Positions 43,055 through 52,751 of a DNA stretch of 64,000 nucleotides are shown here, piece by piece. The notes beneath the pieces were generated by a model. The model did not search any database. It was not told the DNA's origin and saw only the letters and a program-made list of their open reading frames with translations. How positions within the stretch are numbered: the first letter of the stretch is position 1; each line of letters opens with the position of its first letter. The stretch lies in assembly GCA_021200535.1 (NCBI GenBank), contig JAJQGL010000092.1:1-64000 (forward strand). The letters are read 5' to 3'. Position numbers and translations under genes: made by a program. The stretch comes from Clostridiaceae bacterium (lineage in GTDB: Bacteria > Bacillota > Clostridia > Lachnospirales > Lachnospiraceae).

Positions 43055-44896
43055 ATGGACAATACATTTGTTTTAAATATTATTCACCGTCCGGAAATGG
43101 TGCCTGAGTATGCAGAAAAGGTGACCGGACAGGGAAAAGCAGAAGATATTGGAAGAAAGGCGCTTTTGACAGAGTCTTTGGACATTTTTAAGTTTCAGCA
43201 GGAGACAGCACATAAGCATGGTTTAAAAACAACCATTCAGATGACATATGCATCCCTGTTTAACGAAGAGGCAGTGCAGCTGGCGAAGGAGGACCATGAA
43301 AAATATGGAGATGAGATTGCTCTTTCCCTGCTGGGTCTTCCGTGCAAGGAGTTTCGGGAGAAGTATAAGACAAAGGATTTCTGTATCTGGATGTTTTCCA
43401 TGGAAGACAAGAAAAATATTGTAGATGATGTATTTGGGAAGTTTTATAATATTTTTGGGTTTTACCCGGAGTCTACCGGTTCGTATTATATGGATGCGGA
43501 GCTGACAAACTACATCAAAGAAAAATATCCGATGGTAAAATGTGCGGTGGCGACCTGTTGGGAAGAGGGGCCAAAGGCATACCATACCTGTAACAATTCC
43601 TGGTATACGCTGTTTGACGGCGGCCCATGGAATCCGTGGATTCCATCCAAGCAGAATACGCATGCGCCCGCTGCAAATGAAGCAGAGGACAGCGGTATCG
43701 TTGCGATTCCGCATTTGTCAAGAGATTTGCTTGCCTGCTATGACGGCAATGGCTCTAATTTCGGAACGCATCCGCAGAATGTTTTGCGCGGCATGATTTA
43801 TGACAGCAAAACATGGGAATATCCATATCTGTATAATCTGATTGACCAGTACCGCCATTTGGAGAAATACAACAACGGCTATGCGTATAACATGATGTTT
43901 GTCGGACCGGGATGGTTAAATAAAATGGGACGCTGGGAGGCTCCGTATGAGCTGCTTGCCAAGTCTTATGAGGACGGCATGGCATATTATGGAAAGCTGA
44001 AAAAAGAGGGCAAACTGACTGATATGACGATGGCGGAATTTGCAGATTTTTACCGCGCCAATAAAAGTTATACAGAACCGGAGTGTGCTTTGTGGAAGGA
44101 TATTTTATACGGTTCCAACAAGCAGCTTTTCTGGTATGCAGACCCATATATGAGGGCTTGTGTCAACATGGATCAGGGCGGCGCTATTGTCGATCTTCGC
44201 CCGTATGCCGCAAAGCTGAAATGGGAGGTCGGCATTGGCACAAAGCATGTACAGGATGCTTCCTATCCATTCCTGATTCAGGAGAAATACCGCGCGGGTT
44301 ACTTTACGCATTATGCCGGAGAGGGAACGGTCCGCAGCGCAAAAATCTGTTATAACGGAGAAGAGGTTGATTTGTGCCTGTGCAGGACGCATGCGGCTTT
44401 CTCACAGGAAGGCGGCACACGTATTCTGACGCTGGATCCGGTTGAGATTGAATTTTATGATTTAACAGTAAAACTGCGGACAAAACTTTATTTTGAAGAG
44501 GGTTCTTCTGAAATAAAAATAGAGCGCCATATTCTGGAGATGAGCAATCCGGATGCGGATGTCACCATTAACGAATATATGGTTGCGTGCTATGGGACAA
44601 CAGAATATCCGGAGGATATGACATGCGTTACGCTTTCCCTGGATAAAGAGGGCGAAAGAAAAGAGCTTGCGTATGAGTATAAGTGCCGGGAAGAGTCAAT
44701 GACTGGTGCAAAGTCAGCGTCAGCAGTTATCTCTGCGATTGAAACAAAGGTTTCCCTGTGCGCCGACGCGTCAGATGCGGAGGGATATATTCGGGAAGGA
44801 TATGCTTTTTCGCCAATGTTTACTCTGGGTTACACAAAGAAAATAAAGGAGAAGGAGGTCGTTGCGACATGGCTCAGGCTGGAAAAGGCAAATTAA
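43055..44896 (+). CDS. Uncharacterised 613-residue protein of the galactan operon
   Basis: Family not recognised. It has no signal peptide or membrane helix, so it should be cytoplasmic. Residues 1-300 look like an alpha/beta barrel: a strand start FVLNIIHRPEM, a long helix, HGLKTTIQMTYASL, GFYPESTGSYYMDAELTNYI and KCAVATCWEEGPKAYH. This is reminiscent of the NodB/GH57-like seven-stranded barrels, where acidic residues after such strands are catalytic. Aromatic-rich loops (FDGGPWNPWIPSKQN, WEYPYLYN) would suit sugar binding. Residues 340-610 appear beta-rich (GGAIVDLRPYAAKLKWEVGIGTKHV onward), as in the C-terminal sandwich of GH38/GH57-type enzymes. Its place between the permeases and GH53/gal genes argues for a galactoside-cleaving or galactoside-modifying enzyme. 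GAGAGAAAGAGG lies upstream. Function inferred only from context. Confidence 0.6.
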   Translation: MDNTFVLNIIHRPEMVPEYAEKVTGQGKAEDIGRKALLTESLDIFKFQQETAHKHGLKTTIQMTYASLFNEEAVQLAKEDHEKYGDEIALSLLGLPCKEFREKYKTKDFCIWMFSMEDKKNIVDDVFGKFYNIFGFYPESTGSYYMDAELTNYIKEKYPMVKCAVATCWEEGPKAYHTCNNSWYTLFDGGPWNPWIPSKQNTHAPAANEAEDSGIVAIPHLSRDLLACYDGNGSNFGTHPQNVLRGMIYDSKTWEYPYLYNLIDQYRHLEKYNNGYAYNMMFVGPGWLNKMGRWEAPYELLAKSYEDGMAYYGKLKKEGKLTDMTMAEFADFYRANKSYTEPECALWKDILYGSNKQLFWYADPYMRACVNMDQGGAIVDLRPYAAKLKWEVGIGTKHVQDASYPFLIQEKYRAGYFTHYAGEGTVRSAKICYNGEEVDLCLCRTHAAFSQEGGTRILTLDPVEIEFYDLTVKLRTKLYFEEGSSEIKIERHILEMSNPDADVTINEYMVACYGTTEYPEDMTCVTLSLDKEGERKELAYEYKCREESMTGAKSASAVISAIETKVSLCADASDAEGYIREGYAFSPMFTLGYTKKIKEKEVVATWLRLEKAN

Positions 44897-45081
44897 ATTA
44901 CAGATGTCCGTCATGCTTTATGAGAGATCTGGATATTGATATGTTTTACGACAAAGAAAAAGACGAATACTATTGCATTCGTTGTCAGTACACCGGAAAG
45001 GAAAAGGATGTGCTGGAAAAAAATGAGATGATCCGGTTCCGTTACCGTAAGATGATGGAGCGCATCACAGATTTCGACTAA
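44869..45081 (+). CDS. Small zinc-ribbon protein
   Basis: 70 residues from ATG 44869, which overlaps the last 28 bp of the previous gene in another frame; GGAGGTCGTTGCGAC is its ribosome binding site. Two Cys pairs (C13-x2-C16 in YRCPSCF, C36-x2-C39 in YYCIRCQ) form a zinc ribbon, and the C-terminal half is charged and helical (EMIRFRYRKMMERI). No function is known. Translational coupling to the 613-residue protein and a position in a sugar operon suggest a partner or regulator role. Confidence 0.75.
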   Translation: MAQAGKGKLNYRCPSCFMRDLDIDMFYDKEKDEYYCIRCQYTGKEKDVLEKNEMIRFRYRKMMERITDFD

Positions 45082-45185
45082 TTGTTTCGGATATAGGCAT
45101 CCTGCCGGTTTATTCTGGCAGGATGCTGCAAGTTTGTGTCTGTGCTGCATACGCGAGCTTGAGAGGTGAAAAAGGAGGCGCAGAA

Positions 45186-46322
45186 ATGGGGGCAGTGGCA
45201 AAAGAATTTATTAAGGGCGCGGATATTTCCACAATTCTTGAACAGGAGGCATGTGGAGCGCGCTATTATGATCATGGAAAAGAAGATGACCTGATTGTTA
45301 TTTTAAAAAAATATGGCATCAATTCCGTGCGTCTGCGTTTGTGGAATGATCCATATGATGAGGATGGGCGGCCTTATGGGGCCGGAACCAATGACCTGGA
45401 AAAGACAATTACGATTGCAAAGCGTGCGATTGCAGCAGGGATGGGGTTTTTGCTGGATTTGCACTACAGCGATTTCTGGGCGGATCCCGGCAAACAGATT
45501 ATTCCGAAAGCGTGGAGGGGATACTCGGAGGAAGAGCTGGAACAGGCAGTATATGATTATACGGCGGAGGTGATGCGGCGGCTTCATAAAGAGGGTGCTG
45601 TGCCGACGATGGTCCAGGTGGGAAACGAGCTTACCAATGGGCTTCTGTGGCCGGGCGGACAGAAAAAAAAGAAGGGAGAAGAGGGCTACGAGCAGGGCTT
45701 TGACCGCATTGCCTGTTATATCAACGCGGGTATCCGCGGTGTGCGCGCAGTGGATGAAAGCGTTCCGATCATGCTGCATCTCGACAATGGCGGATTAAAT
45801 GAGATGTACGTGGAGTGGTTTGACCACTTTATGAAACGGGGCGAGGATTTTCAGATCATTGGCCTTTCTTATTATCCATTCTGGCATGGTACGCTGGAAC
45901 AGCTGGAATTTAACATGCGCGATATGGCAAAGCGCTATGGGAAGGATATCGTTGTGGCGGAGGTTTCGATGGGCTTTACCATGGAAGACTATGCAGAATA
46001 TGAAAAGCGTCTGCCTTCGGAGCGGATCGGGATGGCGACGAAGCCGGAGCTGGTAGAAAAGATTGCGTATCCGATGACGCCGCAGGGACAAAAAGATTTT
46101 ATGAATGATGTTATGCGCAGAATCGCATCAGTGAGCGGCGGAAAAGGATTTTATTACTGGGAGCCGGGATGGATTCCTGTTCCGGGCTGCGGCTGGGCGG
46201 AAGCACCGGCGCTTGCCTATACAGGGGAAAAAGGACCCGGCGGAAATGAATGGGCGAATCAGGCGCTGTTTGATTATGATGGCAATGTATTGCCGGCGCT
46301 GGAAGCGATACGGGATTTTTAA
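45186..46322 (+). CDS. GH53 endo-beta-1,4-galactanase (intracellular)
   Basis: 378 residues from ATG 45186 (AAGGAGGCGCAGAA). The GH53 barrel starts with KGADISTILEQE and SVRLRLWNDPYD. The catalytic acid is Glu148 (VQVGNELTNGLLWP) and the nucleophile Glu259 (VVAEVSMGF). LLDLHYSDFWADPGKQ and FYYWEPGWIPV are further family blocks. It cleaves internal beta-1,4 bonds in galactan side chains of pectin. There is no signal peptide, so it must act on imported oligosaccharides. Activity releases galactobiose/-triose, and another enzyme is needed to produce free galactose. Confidence 0.93.
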   Translation: MGAVAKEFIKGADISTILEQEACGARYYDHGKEDDLIVILKKYGINSVRLRLWNDPYDEDGRPYGAGTNDLEKTITIAKRAIAAGMGFLLDLHYSDFWADPGKQIIPKAWRGYSEEELEQAVYDYTAEVMRRLHKEGAVPTMVQVGNELTNGLLWPGGQKKKKGEEGYEQGFDRIACYINAGIRGVRAVDESVPIMLHLDNGGLNEMYVEWFDHFMKRGEDFQIIGLSYYPFWHGTLEQLEFNMRDMAKRYGKDIVVAEVSMGFTMEDYAEYEKRLPSERIGMATKPELVEKIAYPMTPQGQKDFMNDVMRRIASVSGGKGFYYWEPGWIPVPGCGWAEAPALAYTGEKGPGGNEWANQALFDYDGNVLPALEAIRDF

Positions 46323-46475
46323 TCCTATTAAATTTGAAATTACTATGGAAGTAAAGCAGGTTTTGAATTATAATAAATATAATGCGTTGTGAGGCAGCAA
46401 ATGGAAAGCCTCCGGCCGCCGGAAGCCATAGGAAATCCGTGCGGCAGCGGGAAACTGGATGGAAGGAGAACGGCT

Positions 46476-47972
46476 ATGGGCAATTTAAATCACAGCATAG
46501 CAAAGCTGGTGCAGTATGGCTTGGAGACAGAATTAATCTCAAAGGAAGAAAAGATTTATGCCACCAATTTACTGTTGGATATTTTCGGCGAAGAGGAATA
46601 CGAGGAGCCGGAGAAGGTCGGAGAAAACATTAATCTGGAGGAAACACTAAAGGAATTGCTGGACGCTGCAGTCGAGCGCGGATTGACAGAGGACAGTGTT
46701 GTGTATCGGGACTTGTTTGACACCCGGCTCATGAATACGCTGACACCGAGACCGGCGGAGGTCATCCGGAGGTTTTGGGAAGCATATCAGGAGTCTCCGC
46801 AGAAAGCGACCGATTTTTTCTATAAATTCAGTCAGGATACCGATTATATCAGGCGTTATCGTCTTTGTAAGGATGAGCGCTGGACGGTAGAAAGCAGTTA
46901 TGGGACGATTGATCTGTCAATCAATCTGTCTAAGCCGGAAAAGGATCCAAAAGCGATCGCGGCAGCAAAGCTTGCGAAGCAGAGCGGTTATCCGAAATGC
47001 CTGCTCTGTATGGAAAATGTCGGTTATGCCGGCAGGGTGAACCATCCGGCAAGAGAGACGCACCGCATTATTCCGCTGACGATCAATGAAACGGACTGGG
47101 GGCTTCAGTATTCCCCGTATGGATATTACAATGAGCACTGTATTTTGTTTAACGGACAGCATATCCCAATGAAAATTGAACGGGCAACCTTTGTCAAGCT
47201 GTTTGATTTTGTCAGGCAGTTTCCGCACTATTTTATTGGTTCCAATGCGGATTTGCCGATTGTTGGAGGTTCGATTTTAAGCCACGACCATTATCAGGGC
47301 GGGCATTATGATTTTGCCATGGCGAAAGCAGATTTTGAAAAGAAATTTACCGTTCCGGGGTATGAGGACGTGACGGCGGGTATTGTAAAATGGCCGCTTT
47401 CCGTTATCCGCATCCAGTCAGAGGACGCAGAGAGACTGACGGAGCTTGCCACGCATATTTTGGATAAATGGAGAAATTATACTGATGAGGATGCGTTCAT
47501 CTTTGCAGAAACAGACGGAGAGCCGCACAACACAATCACGCCGATTGCGCGGAAAAAAGGAAAGCTGTACGAGCTAGACCTGGCTCTGCGCAACAATATT
47601 ACGACAGAAGAGTGTCCGCTGGGGGTTTATCATCCGCACAGCCAGTATCATCATATTAAAAAAGAGAACATTGGGCTGATCGAGGTAATGGGGCTGGCAG
47701 TTCTTCCGGCAAGGCTGGTCAATGAAATGGAAGAGATGAAGGATGCCATATTAAACCAAAAGGATTTTCGTTCCACAGAATCACTTGCACAGCATGCTGA
47801 CTGGCTCGAAGAGATTCTTCCGAAATATGGCGATATTACAGAGCAGAATGTAACAGATATTCTGAAGGAAGAGATTGGCAAAGTATTTGTCGGGGTTTTG
47901 GAGGATGCAGGCGTCTATAAATGCACGCCGGAGGGAAGAGAAGCGTTTGGCCGTTTTATCGGGACGCTGTAA
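46476..47972 (+). CDS. galT: UTP-hexose-1-phosphate uridylyltransferase (Firmicutes type)
   Basis: 498 residues from ATG 46476, with GGAAGGAG upstream; the longer frame to 46389 lacks a site. It exchanges UMP between UDP-glucose and galactose-1-phosphate in the Leloir pathway. The length and sequence (YGYYNEHCILFNGQHIPMKI) are of the large Firmicutes GalT type. The nucleophile region appears as SHDHYQGGHYDF, with the HxHxQ arrangement. Zinc ligands are likely around PKCLLCMENVGYAGR. It precedes galK and galE. Confidence 0.95.
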   Translation: MGNLNHSIAKLVQYGLETELISKEEKIYATNLLLDIFGEEEYEEPEKVGENINLEETLKELLDAAVERGLTEDSVVYRDLFDTRLMNTLTPRPAEVIRRFWEAYQESPQKATDFFYKFSQDTDYIRRYRLCKDERWTVESSYGTIDLSINLSKPEKDPKAIAAAKLAKQSGYPKCLLCMENVGYAGRVNHPARETHRIIPLTINETDWGLQYSPYGYYNEHCILFNGQHIPMKIERATFVKLFDFVRQFPHYFIGSNADLPIVGGSILSHDHYQGGHYDFAMAKADFEKKFTVPGYEDVTAGIVKWPLSVIRIQSEDAERLTELATHILDKWRNYTDEDAFIFAETDGEPHNTITPIARKKGKLYELDLALRNNITTEECPLGVYHPHSQYHHIKKENIGLIEVMGLAVLPARLVNEMEEMKDAILNQKDFRSTESLAQHADWLEEILPKYGDITEQNVTDILKEEIGKVFVGVLEDAGVYKCTPEGREAFGRFIGTL

Positions 47973-48083
47973 TGAAAGCCAGAAAAGTAAAGGAAAGAAA
48001 CAGATGAGGGAATTTGTGCAGGAGCGTCACAAATAGCTTTGACGGCATCCCGTCGCGTGAAACGCTCCGGAATGGAGATTAAC

Positions 48084-49247
48084 ATGAAAGAGATTATTTT
48101 AAAAAAATTTGCAGAGGTTTATGGAAGCGCAGAGGGCGCAAGGGCATTTTTTGCGCCGGGGCGTGTAAACCTGATCGGTGAACATACAGACTACAATGGC
48201 GGACACGTTTTTCCCTGTGCGCTGACGATTGGCACCTATGCAGCGGCTAAGAAGAGGGAGGACCGCAAGCTCCGGTTCTTTTCCATGAATTTCGAACATC
48301 TTGGGGTGATCGAATCCTCTCTGGATGATCTGGTTCAAAGAAGGGAAGCCGGTTGGACCAATTACCCAAAGGGAGTGATGTGGGCGTTTGGTGAAAGGGG
48401 ATACGAGATTCCGTGCGGAATGGATATTTTGTTAAATGGAAATATTCCAAACGGATCCGGACTTTCCTCATCTGCTTCGGTAGAGGTAGTAACCGGATAT
48501 ATTTTAAACGAGCTTTTTGGCTTTGGGGTATCGAATCAGGATCTCGCGCTGATCGGGCAGTTTTCAGAGAACAACTTTAACGGAGTAAACTGCGGCATTA
48601 TGGATCAGTTCGCGATTGCGATGGGAAAGAAGGACAATGCCATCTTTTTAGATACGGCAGATTTGTCATATGAATACGCGCCGATTAAGCTGGAGGGGGC
48701 TAAGATTGTCATCTCCTGCAGCAACAAAAAACGCGGTTTGGGAAGTTCAAAATACAATGAACGCAGGGAAGAGTGTGAGACGGCGCTCAGTGAGATTCAG
48801 CAGGGAATGGGGATCAACACGCTGGGGGATCTTACCGAAAAACAGTTTGAGGAAGTGAAAATGGCGATTAAGGATGAGGATCGCCGCAAAAGGGCAAAGC
48901 ATGCGGTCTATGAAAACCAGCGCACGATAAAAGCGGTGGAGGCTTTGAAAGCAAATGATATTGCACTGTTTGGAAAGTTAATGAACGAGTCTCATGTATC
49001 TCTTCGGGATGATTACGAAGTAACCGGGGAAGAGCTGGATACGCTGGTCGAGGCAGCGTGGAAGGTGGATGGCGTGATTGGCTCTCGCATGACAGGGGCC
49101 GGTTTTGGGGGCTGCACGGTCAGTATTGTCAGGGAAGAAGCTGTTGACGAATTCATCAGGACAGTGGGAGAGACATACAAGGCAGCAATCGGATACGCAG
49201 CTGATTTCTATGTAGTAGAGATTGGCTCCGGTCCATGTGAACTGTAA
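48084..49247 (+). CDS. galK: Galactokinase
   Basis: 387 residues from ATG 48084, site GGAGATTAAC. It phosphorylates alpha-D-galactose at C1. The galactokinase signature GRVNLIGEHTDYNGGHV, the GHMP ATP loop PNGSGLSSSAS and the C-terminal MTGAGFGGCTVSIV are all complete. The length is normal. The 110-bp gap from galT has no terminator. Free galactose must therefore arise upstream in the pathway. Confidence 0.96.
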   Translation: MKEIILKKFAEVYGSAEGARAFFAPGRVNLIGEHTDYNGGHVFPCALTIGTYAAAKKREDRKLRFFSMNFEHLGVIESSLDDLVQRREAGWTNYPKGVMWAFGERGYEIPCGMDILLNGNIPNGSGLSSSASVEVVTGYILNELFGFGVSNQDLALIGQFSENNFNGVNCGIMDQFAIAMGKKDNAIFLDTADLSYEYAPIKLEGAKIVISCSNKKRGLGSSKYNERREECETALSEIQQGMGINTLGDLTEKQFEEVKMAIKDEDRRKRAKHAVYENQRTIKAVEALKANDIALFGKLMNESHVSLRDDYEVTGEELDTLVEAAWKVDGVIGSRMTGAGFGGCTVSIVREEAVDEFIRTVGETYKAAIGYAADFYVVEIGSGPCEL

Positions 49248-49275
49248 TAAAGACATCAAAGAAGGGAGAAATGAC

Positions 49276-50265
49276 ATGAAAATTTTAGTTCTTGGCGGAG
49301 CAGGTTATATTGGTTCGCATACAGTAAGTGAGTTAATTGATGCCGGAGACGAGGTTGTGATTGCAGACAATCTGGAAACCGGGCATATTGAGGCAGTCCA
49401 CTCCCAGGCGGCGTTTTATCAGGGAGACATTCGTGACCGCGCATTTGTAGACAGCGTGTTCGAAAAGGAAAAGATTGATGGTGTCATTCATTTTGCAGCC
49501 AACTCTCTGGTAGGCGAGAGCATGAAAAATCCACTGAAATATTACGACAACAATTTATATGGAACCAAGGTTTTGCTGGAGAGCATGGTTGCGCATGGTG
49601 TGGATAAAATTGTATTTTCCTCTACGGCGGCAACCTATGGAGAACCGGAGAGCATTCCGATTCTGGAATCGGACCGCACAGAACCGACAAATCCATATGG
49701 TGAGACGAAGCTTTCCATGGAGAAAATGATGAAATGGACGGGTGTGGCACACGGCTTGCGCTATGTAGCCCTTCGCTATTTCAATGCATGCGGAGCGCAT
49801 GTCAATGGGCATATCGGAGAGGCGCATAATCCGGAAACGCATCTGATTCCGCTGATTCTTCAGGTGCCGAATGGACAGAGAAAAGCAATCAGCATCTATG
49901 GCGATGATTATGATACAAAGGATGGAACCTGTGTGCGTGACTACATTCATGTTACCGATCTGGCACAGGCGCATATCCTTGCAATGAAGTATCTGATGGA
50001 AGGGAACGAAAGCAATGTCTTTAATCTTGGAAATGGAATCGGTTTTACGGTCAAAGAGGTGATTGAGACAGCGCGTAAAGTGACAGGGCATCCTATTCCG
50101 GCAGAGATAACCCCGCGCCGCGGCGGAGATCCGGCAAAACTGATTGCGTCCAGTGACAAGGCAAAAAAGATACTGGGCTGGAACCCACAGCATGCTGACC
50201 TGGAAGAAATTATCCGGACGGCATGGAATTGGCACAAAAACCATCCGAATGGCTACGCACAGTAA
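49276..50265 (+). CDS. galE: UDP-glucose 4-epimerase
   Basis: 329 residues from ATG 49276, 28 bp after galK, site GGGAG. The extended SDR fold is clear: GGAGYIGSHTVSEL binds NAD, and the catalytic Ser-Tyr-Lys appears as FSSTAATYG and NPYGETKLSME. RYFNACGAH and ITPRRGGDPAKLIA belong to the GalE substrate region. It regenerates UDP-glucose from UDP-galactose and closes the Leloir cycle. Last gene of the operon. Confidence 0.96.
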   Translation: MKILVLGGAGYIGSHTVSELIDAGDEVVIADNLETGHIEAVHSQAAFYQGDIRDRAFVDSVFEKEKIDGVIHFAANSLVGESMKNPLKYYDNNLYGTKVLLESMVAHGVDKIVFSSTAATYGEPESIPILESDRTEPTNPYGETKLSMEKMMKWTGVAHGLRYVALRYFNACGAHVNGHIGEAHNPETHLIPLILQVPNGQRKAISIYGDDYDTKDGTCVRDYIHVTDLAQAHILAMKYLMEGNESNVFNLGNGIGFTVKEVIETARKVTGHPIPAEITPRRGGDPAKLIASSDKAKKILGWNPQHADLEEIIRTAWNWHKNHPNGYAQ

Positions 50266-50300
50266 AAATAAATAAAAAACTTAAGAAAAGAAAGAATGTA

Positions 50301-50331
50301 GGGGCTGCTTTGGCGGCCTCTTTTGTTTTTT
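50301..50331 (+). terminator. Terminator of the galactan operon
   Basis: GGGGCTGC (50301-50308) pairs with GCGGCCTC (50313-50320), including wobble pairs, followed by TTTTGTTTTTT. Confidence 0.65.
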
Positions 50332-50510
50332 GTACCAAAAAGTTATGAAAAATAACAATAAAAGAGCTTCTTTCCAAAAGCAACCATTGTTTCAAAAGGA
50401 TTTCTGTGCTATTATAAAAATATGGAAATTGCCCGATCAATGGCTGTATGTTTTGCGTATGAACAGCCGCTGCCCGGGGCACTCGAAGTAAATATTTGAG
50501 AGGTTTTGCT

Positions 50511-52751
50511 ATGGTATTTAATTATGATTTTTATATTGCATCCTCAGTGGTACTGCTGGTTTTGATTATATATTTTTTCTCTGTTCCGAAAGTGTCCAGC
50601 CCGGCCAATAAATGTTTTGGCGCTTTTATGATACTTTGCTTTATTTGCTGTTTCGCCGACATGATTTCAGGCTCGATTCTGATGAGATATTTTCATGACA
50701 GGATTGCGCTTAATTATATTGGACAGATGATCAGCTTCTCGGCGCAGCACCTTGCGGCGCCTGTTTATGTGCTGTATATGTTCATTTTGACGCGGGAACT
50801 GGAAGAGAAGAAACTGCAGAAAAAAGACTGGATTTTGGCACTCCCGGCATTGTCTGACCAGATTATTATCTGGTCTACGCCGCTGACGAATCTGGCATTT
50901 TCTTATACAAAGGAAAATGGATATCAGAGAGGGCCGGCGTTTGTTTATCTGATTGTTGTCGCTGTGTTTTATCTGGTCGTAGGCTCGTACCAGATCATTG
51001 CTCACGGGAAGCGTATGGGAACGCAGTACCGCCTGATTTCAGCAGCTTTTTTTATCATATCGGTGACCTTTCTGGCCATACAGATGGTGAATGCTGAGTA
51101 CGTTCTTCTGGGGGCTGCAGGGGCGCTTAGCTGTCTGATCATGCAGCTGAGCCTGCAAAATCCGCAGCTTATTAAAGAGGCGAATGAGCGGGAAACGGCA
51201 GCGAGGAAGCAGGCAGAGAAGTCAAATGAAGCGAAAAGCACCTTTGTGGCAAACATTTCACATGAGCTTCGCACACCGCTGAACGCCATTTGCGGCATGG
51301 CGGAAATATTACAGGAAGCAGAGCTTAGTGCCATTGAGCAGGAATATGTAAAGACGATTCAGGATGCGAGCAAGAGCCTGATCGACATTATCGATGATGT
51401 GCTGGATTTTTCCAAAATTGACGCAGGAAAGTCGCAGCTGGTGATCGAGGAATATGAATTTGCGCATTTACTGACCAATCTGGAAGATTTAGTTGCCGCC
51501 TATCTGCAGGAAAAAGGGCTGCGGTTTGAAATTAATATTGGCGACGGCGCTCCGAAACGGCTGTGCGGCGACAGGGAGAAGGTTCAGCAGATTCTTGGCA
51601 ATCTGCTTGAAAATGCGGTAAAATTTACGGAAAAGGGAAAGGTTGTTTTTGACGTTTCTTTTCAGGAACTTGAGGAAGACCGGCTGAGAATGGAATTTCG
51701 CATAACAGATACCGGTATCGGAATAAAAGAAGAGGATATGGGAAAGCTGTTCAGCCAGTTTAGCCAAATCGACACAAGGAAAAACCGAAAGTTTGGGGGA
51801 ACCGGGCTTGGGCTGGTATTGTCCAAGCGTCTGGCAAATCTGATGGGCGGAGATGTCACGGTGAAAAGCGAGTACGGCATGGGAAGCTGTTTTACTGTCA
51901 GGCTGGACCAACAGCTGGTTGAAAAGGAGCAGTTTCCGGACAGAAGTGTCGGCAGCAAAATACATACGTTTATTTTGGAGGAGGACTACGATGCTCGCTG
52001 GTATCTGACCAGACTGCTTTCACAGTTTGGCATTTCGGCCGTTATGCTGCAAAATGCAGATCAGCTGCAGGGAATCCGGGAAGAGGATTATGATGCAGAT
52101 CAAACGGTAGTTTTTTATTCCTACGAAAAATATTATGGGATGGTGCAGGCTGCGGAGCTTCCGTACCGTACGGTTGCACTGCTCAACTATTTTACTACCG
52201 TAGGAAAAAATCAGCAAATTGATGAATATATGCGAAAGCCGTTTGATGTTTTTAAGATTCGTCAGGTACTGTTTGAACCGAAGCGCAGGAAACGTCTGAA
52301 AAAGAGAAATAAACTGAAAGTACAGAATGTACGCGTTGCCATTGTAGATGACAATAAGGTAAATCTGCGTGTTGCAGCCACTCTTCTTCGTGAATTTGGC
52401 ATTATCCCGGAGGCATTTGTCAGCGGGGCAGGCATTTTAAAGGCGCTGGGCATGGGAAGAAAATATGATTTGATTTTCATGGATCATATGATGCCGGAGA
52501 TGGATGGCGTTGAGACGACGAAGAAAATTCGTGAAATCAACGGCAAATATGCGAAAAATGTTCCGATTGTTGCGCTGACAGCTAATGCGGTAGACGGAAT
52601 TGGAAAGGAATATCTGGAAGCAGGGATGAATGACTGGCTGTTTAAGCCGGTTGATATGGAACGTTTTCAGGAGAAGCTGTTAAAATATCTTCCTTCGGAA
52701 AAGGTAGTAACAGACAGGACAGAAATACAGGATCTGCAGACGGAGCATTAA
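50511..52751 (+). CDS. Hybrid sensor histidine kinase / response regulator
   Basis: 746 residues from ATG 50511 (GAGAGG upstream). About seven membrane helices in the first 210 residues form a 7TM-like sensor. HisKA follows with His251 in SHELRTPLNAICGMAE, then HATPase_c (GNLLENAVKFTEKG, TDTGIGIKEEDMGKLF, GGTGLGLVLSKRL). Next comes a degenerate receiver-like domain (about 485-600, no clear acceptor Asp) and a full receiver with Asp658 in FMDHMMPEMDG. No output domain is present, so phosphate should pass on or the kinase acts through partners. The GGDEF-EAL-like gene follows after 87 bp and is a likely partner. Confidence 0.9.
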   Translation: MVFNYDFYIASSVVLLVLIIYFFSVPKVSSPANKCFGAFMILCFICCFADMISGSILMRYFHDRIALNYIGQMISFSAQHLAAPVYVLYMFILTRELEEKKLQKKDWILALPALSDQIIIWSTPLTNLAFSYTKENGYQRGPAFVYLIVVAVFYLVVGSYQIIAHGKRMGTQYRLISAAFFIISVTFLAIQMVNAEYVLLGAAGALSCLIMQLSLQNPQLIKEANERETAARKQAEKSNEAKSTFVANISHELRTPLNAICGMAEILQEAELSAIEQEYVKTIQDASKSLIDIIDDVLDFSKIDAGKSQLVIEEYEFAHLLTNLEDLVAAYLQEKGLRFEINIGDGAPKRLCGDREKVQQILGNLLENAVKFTEKGKVVFDVSFQELEEDRLRMEFRITDTGIGIKEEDMGKLFSQFSQIDTRKNRKFGGTGLGLVLSKRLANLMGGDVTVKSEYGMGSCFTVRLDQQLVEKEQFPDRSVGSKIHTFILEEDYDARWYLTRLLSQFGISAVMLQNADQLQGIREEDYDADQTVVFYSYEKYYGMVQAAELPYRTVALLNYFTTVGKNQQIDEYMRKPFDVFKIRQVLFEPKRRKRLKKRNKLKVQNVRVAIVDDNKVNLRVAATLLREFGIIPEAFVSGAGILKALGMGRKYDLIFMDHMMPEMDGVETTKKIREINGKYAKNVPIVALTANAVDGIGKEYLEAGMNDWLFKPVDMERFQEKLLKYLPSEKVVTDRTEIQDLQTEH

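Noticed and set aside
46389-46475. N-terminal extension of galT
   Set aside because: GGAAGGAG stands directly before ATG 46476 and the extension does not resemble GalT.
49555-50244. 229-codon frame antisense to galE
   Set aside because: Same reason: a shadow of a conserved gene with low-complexity Cys/His/Phe composition.
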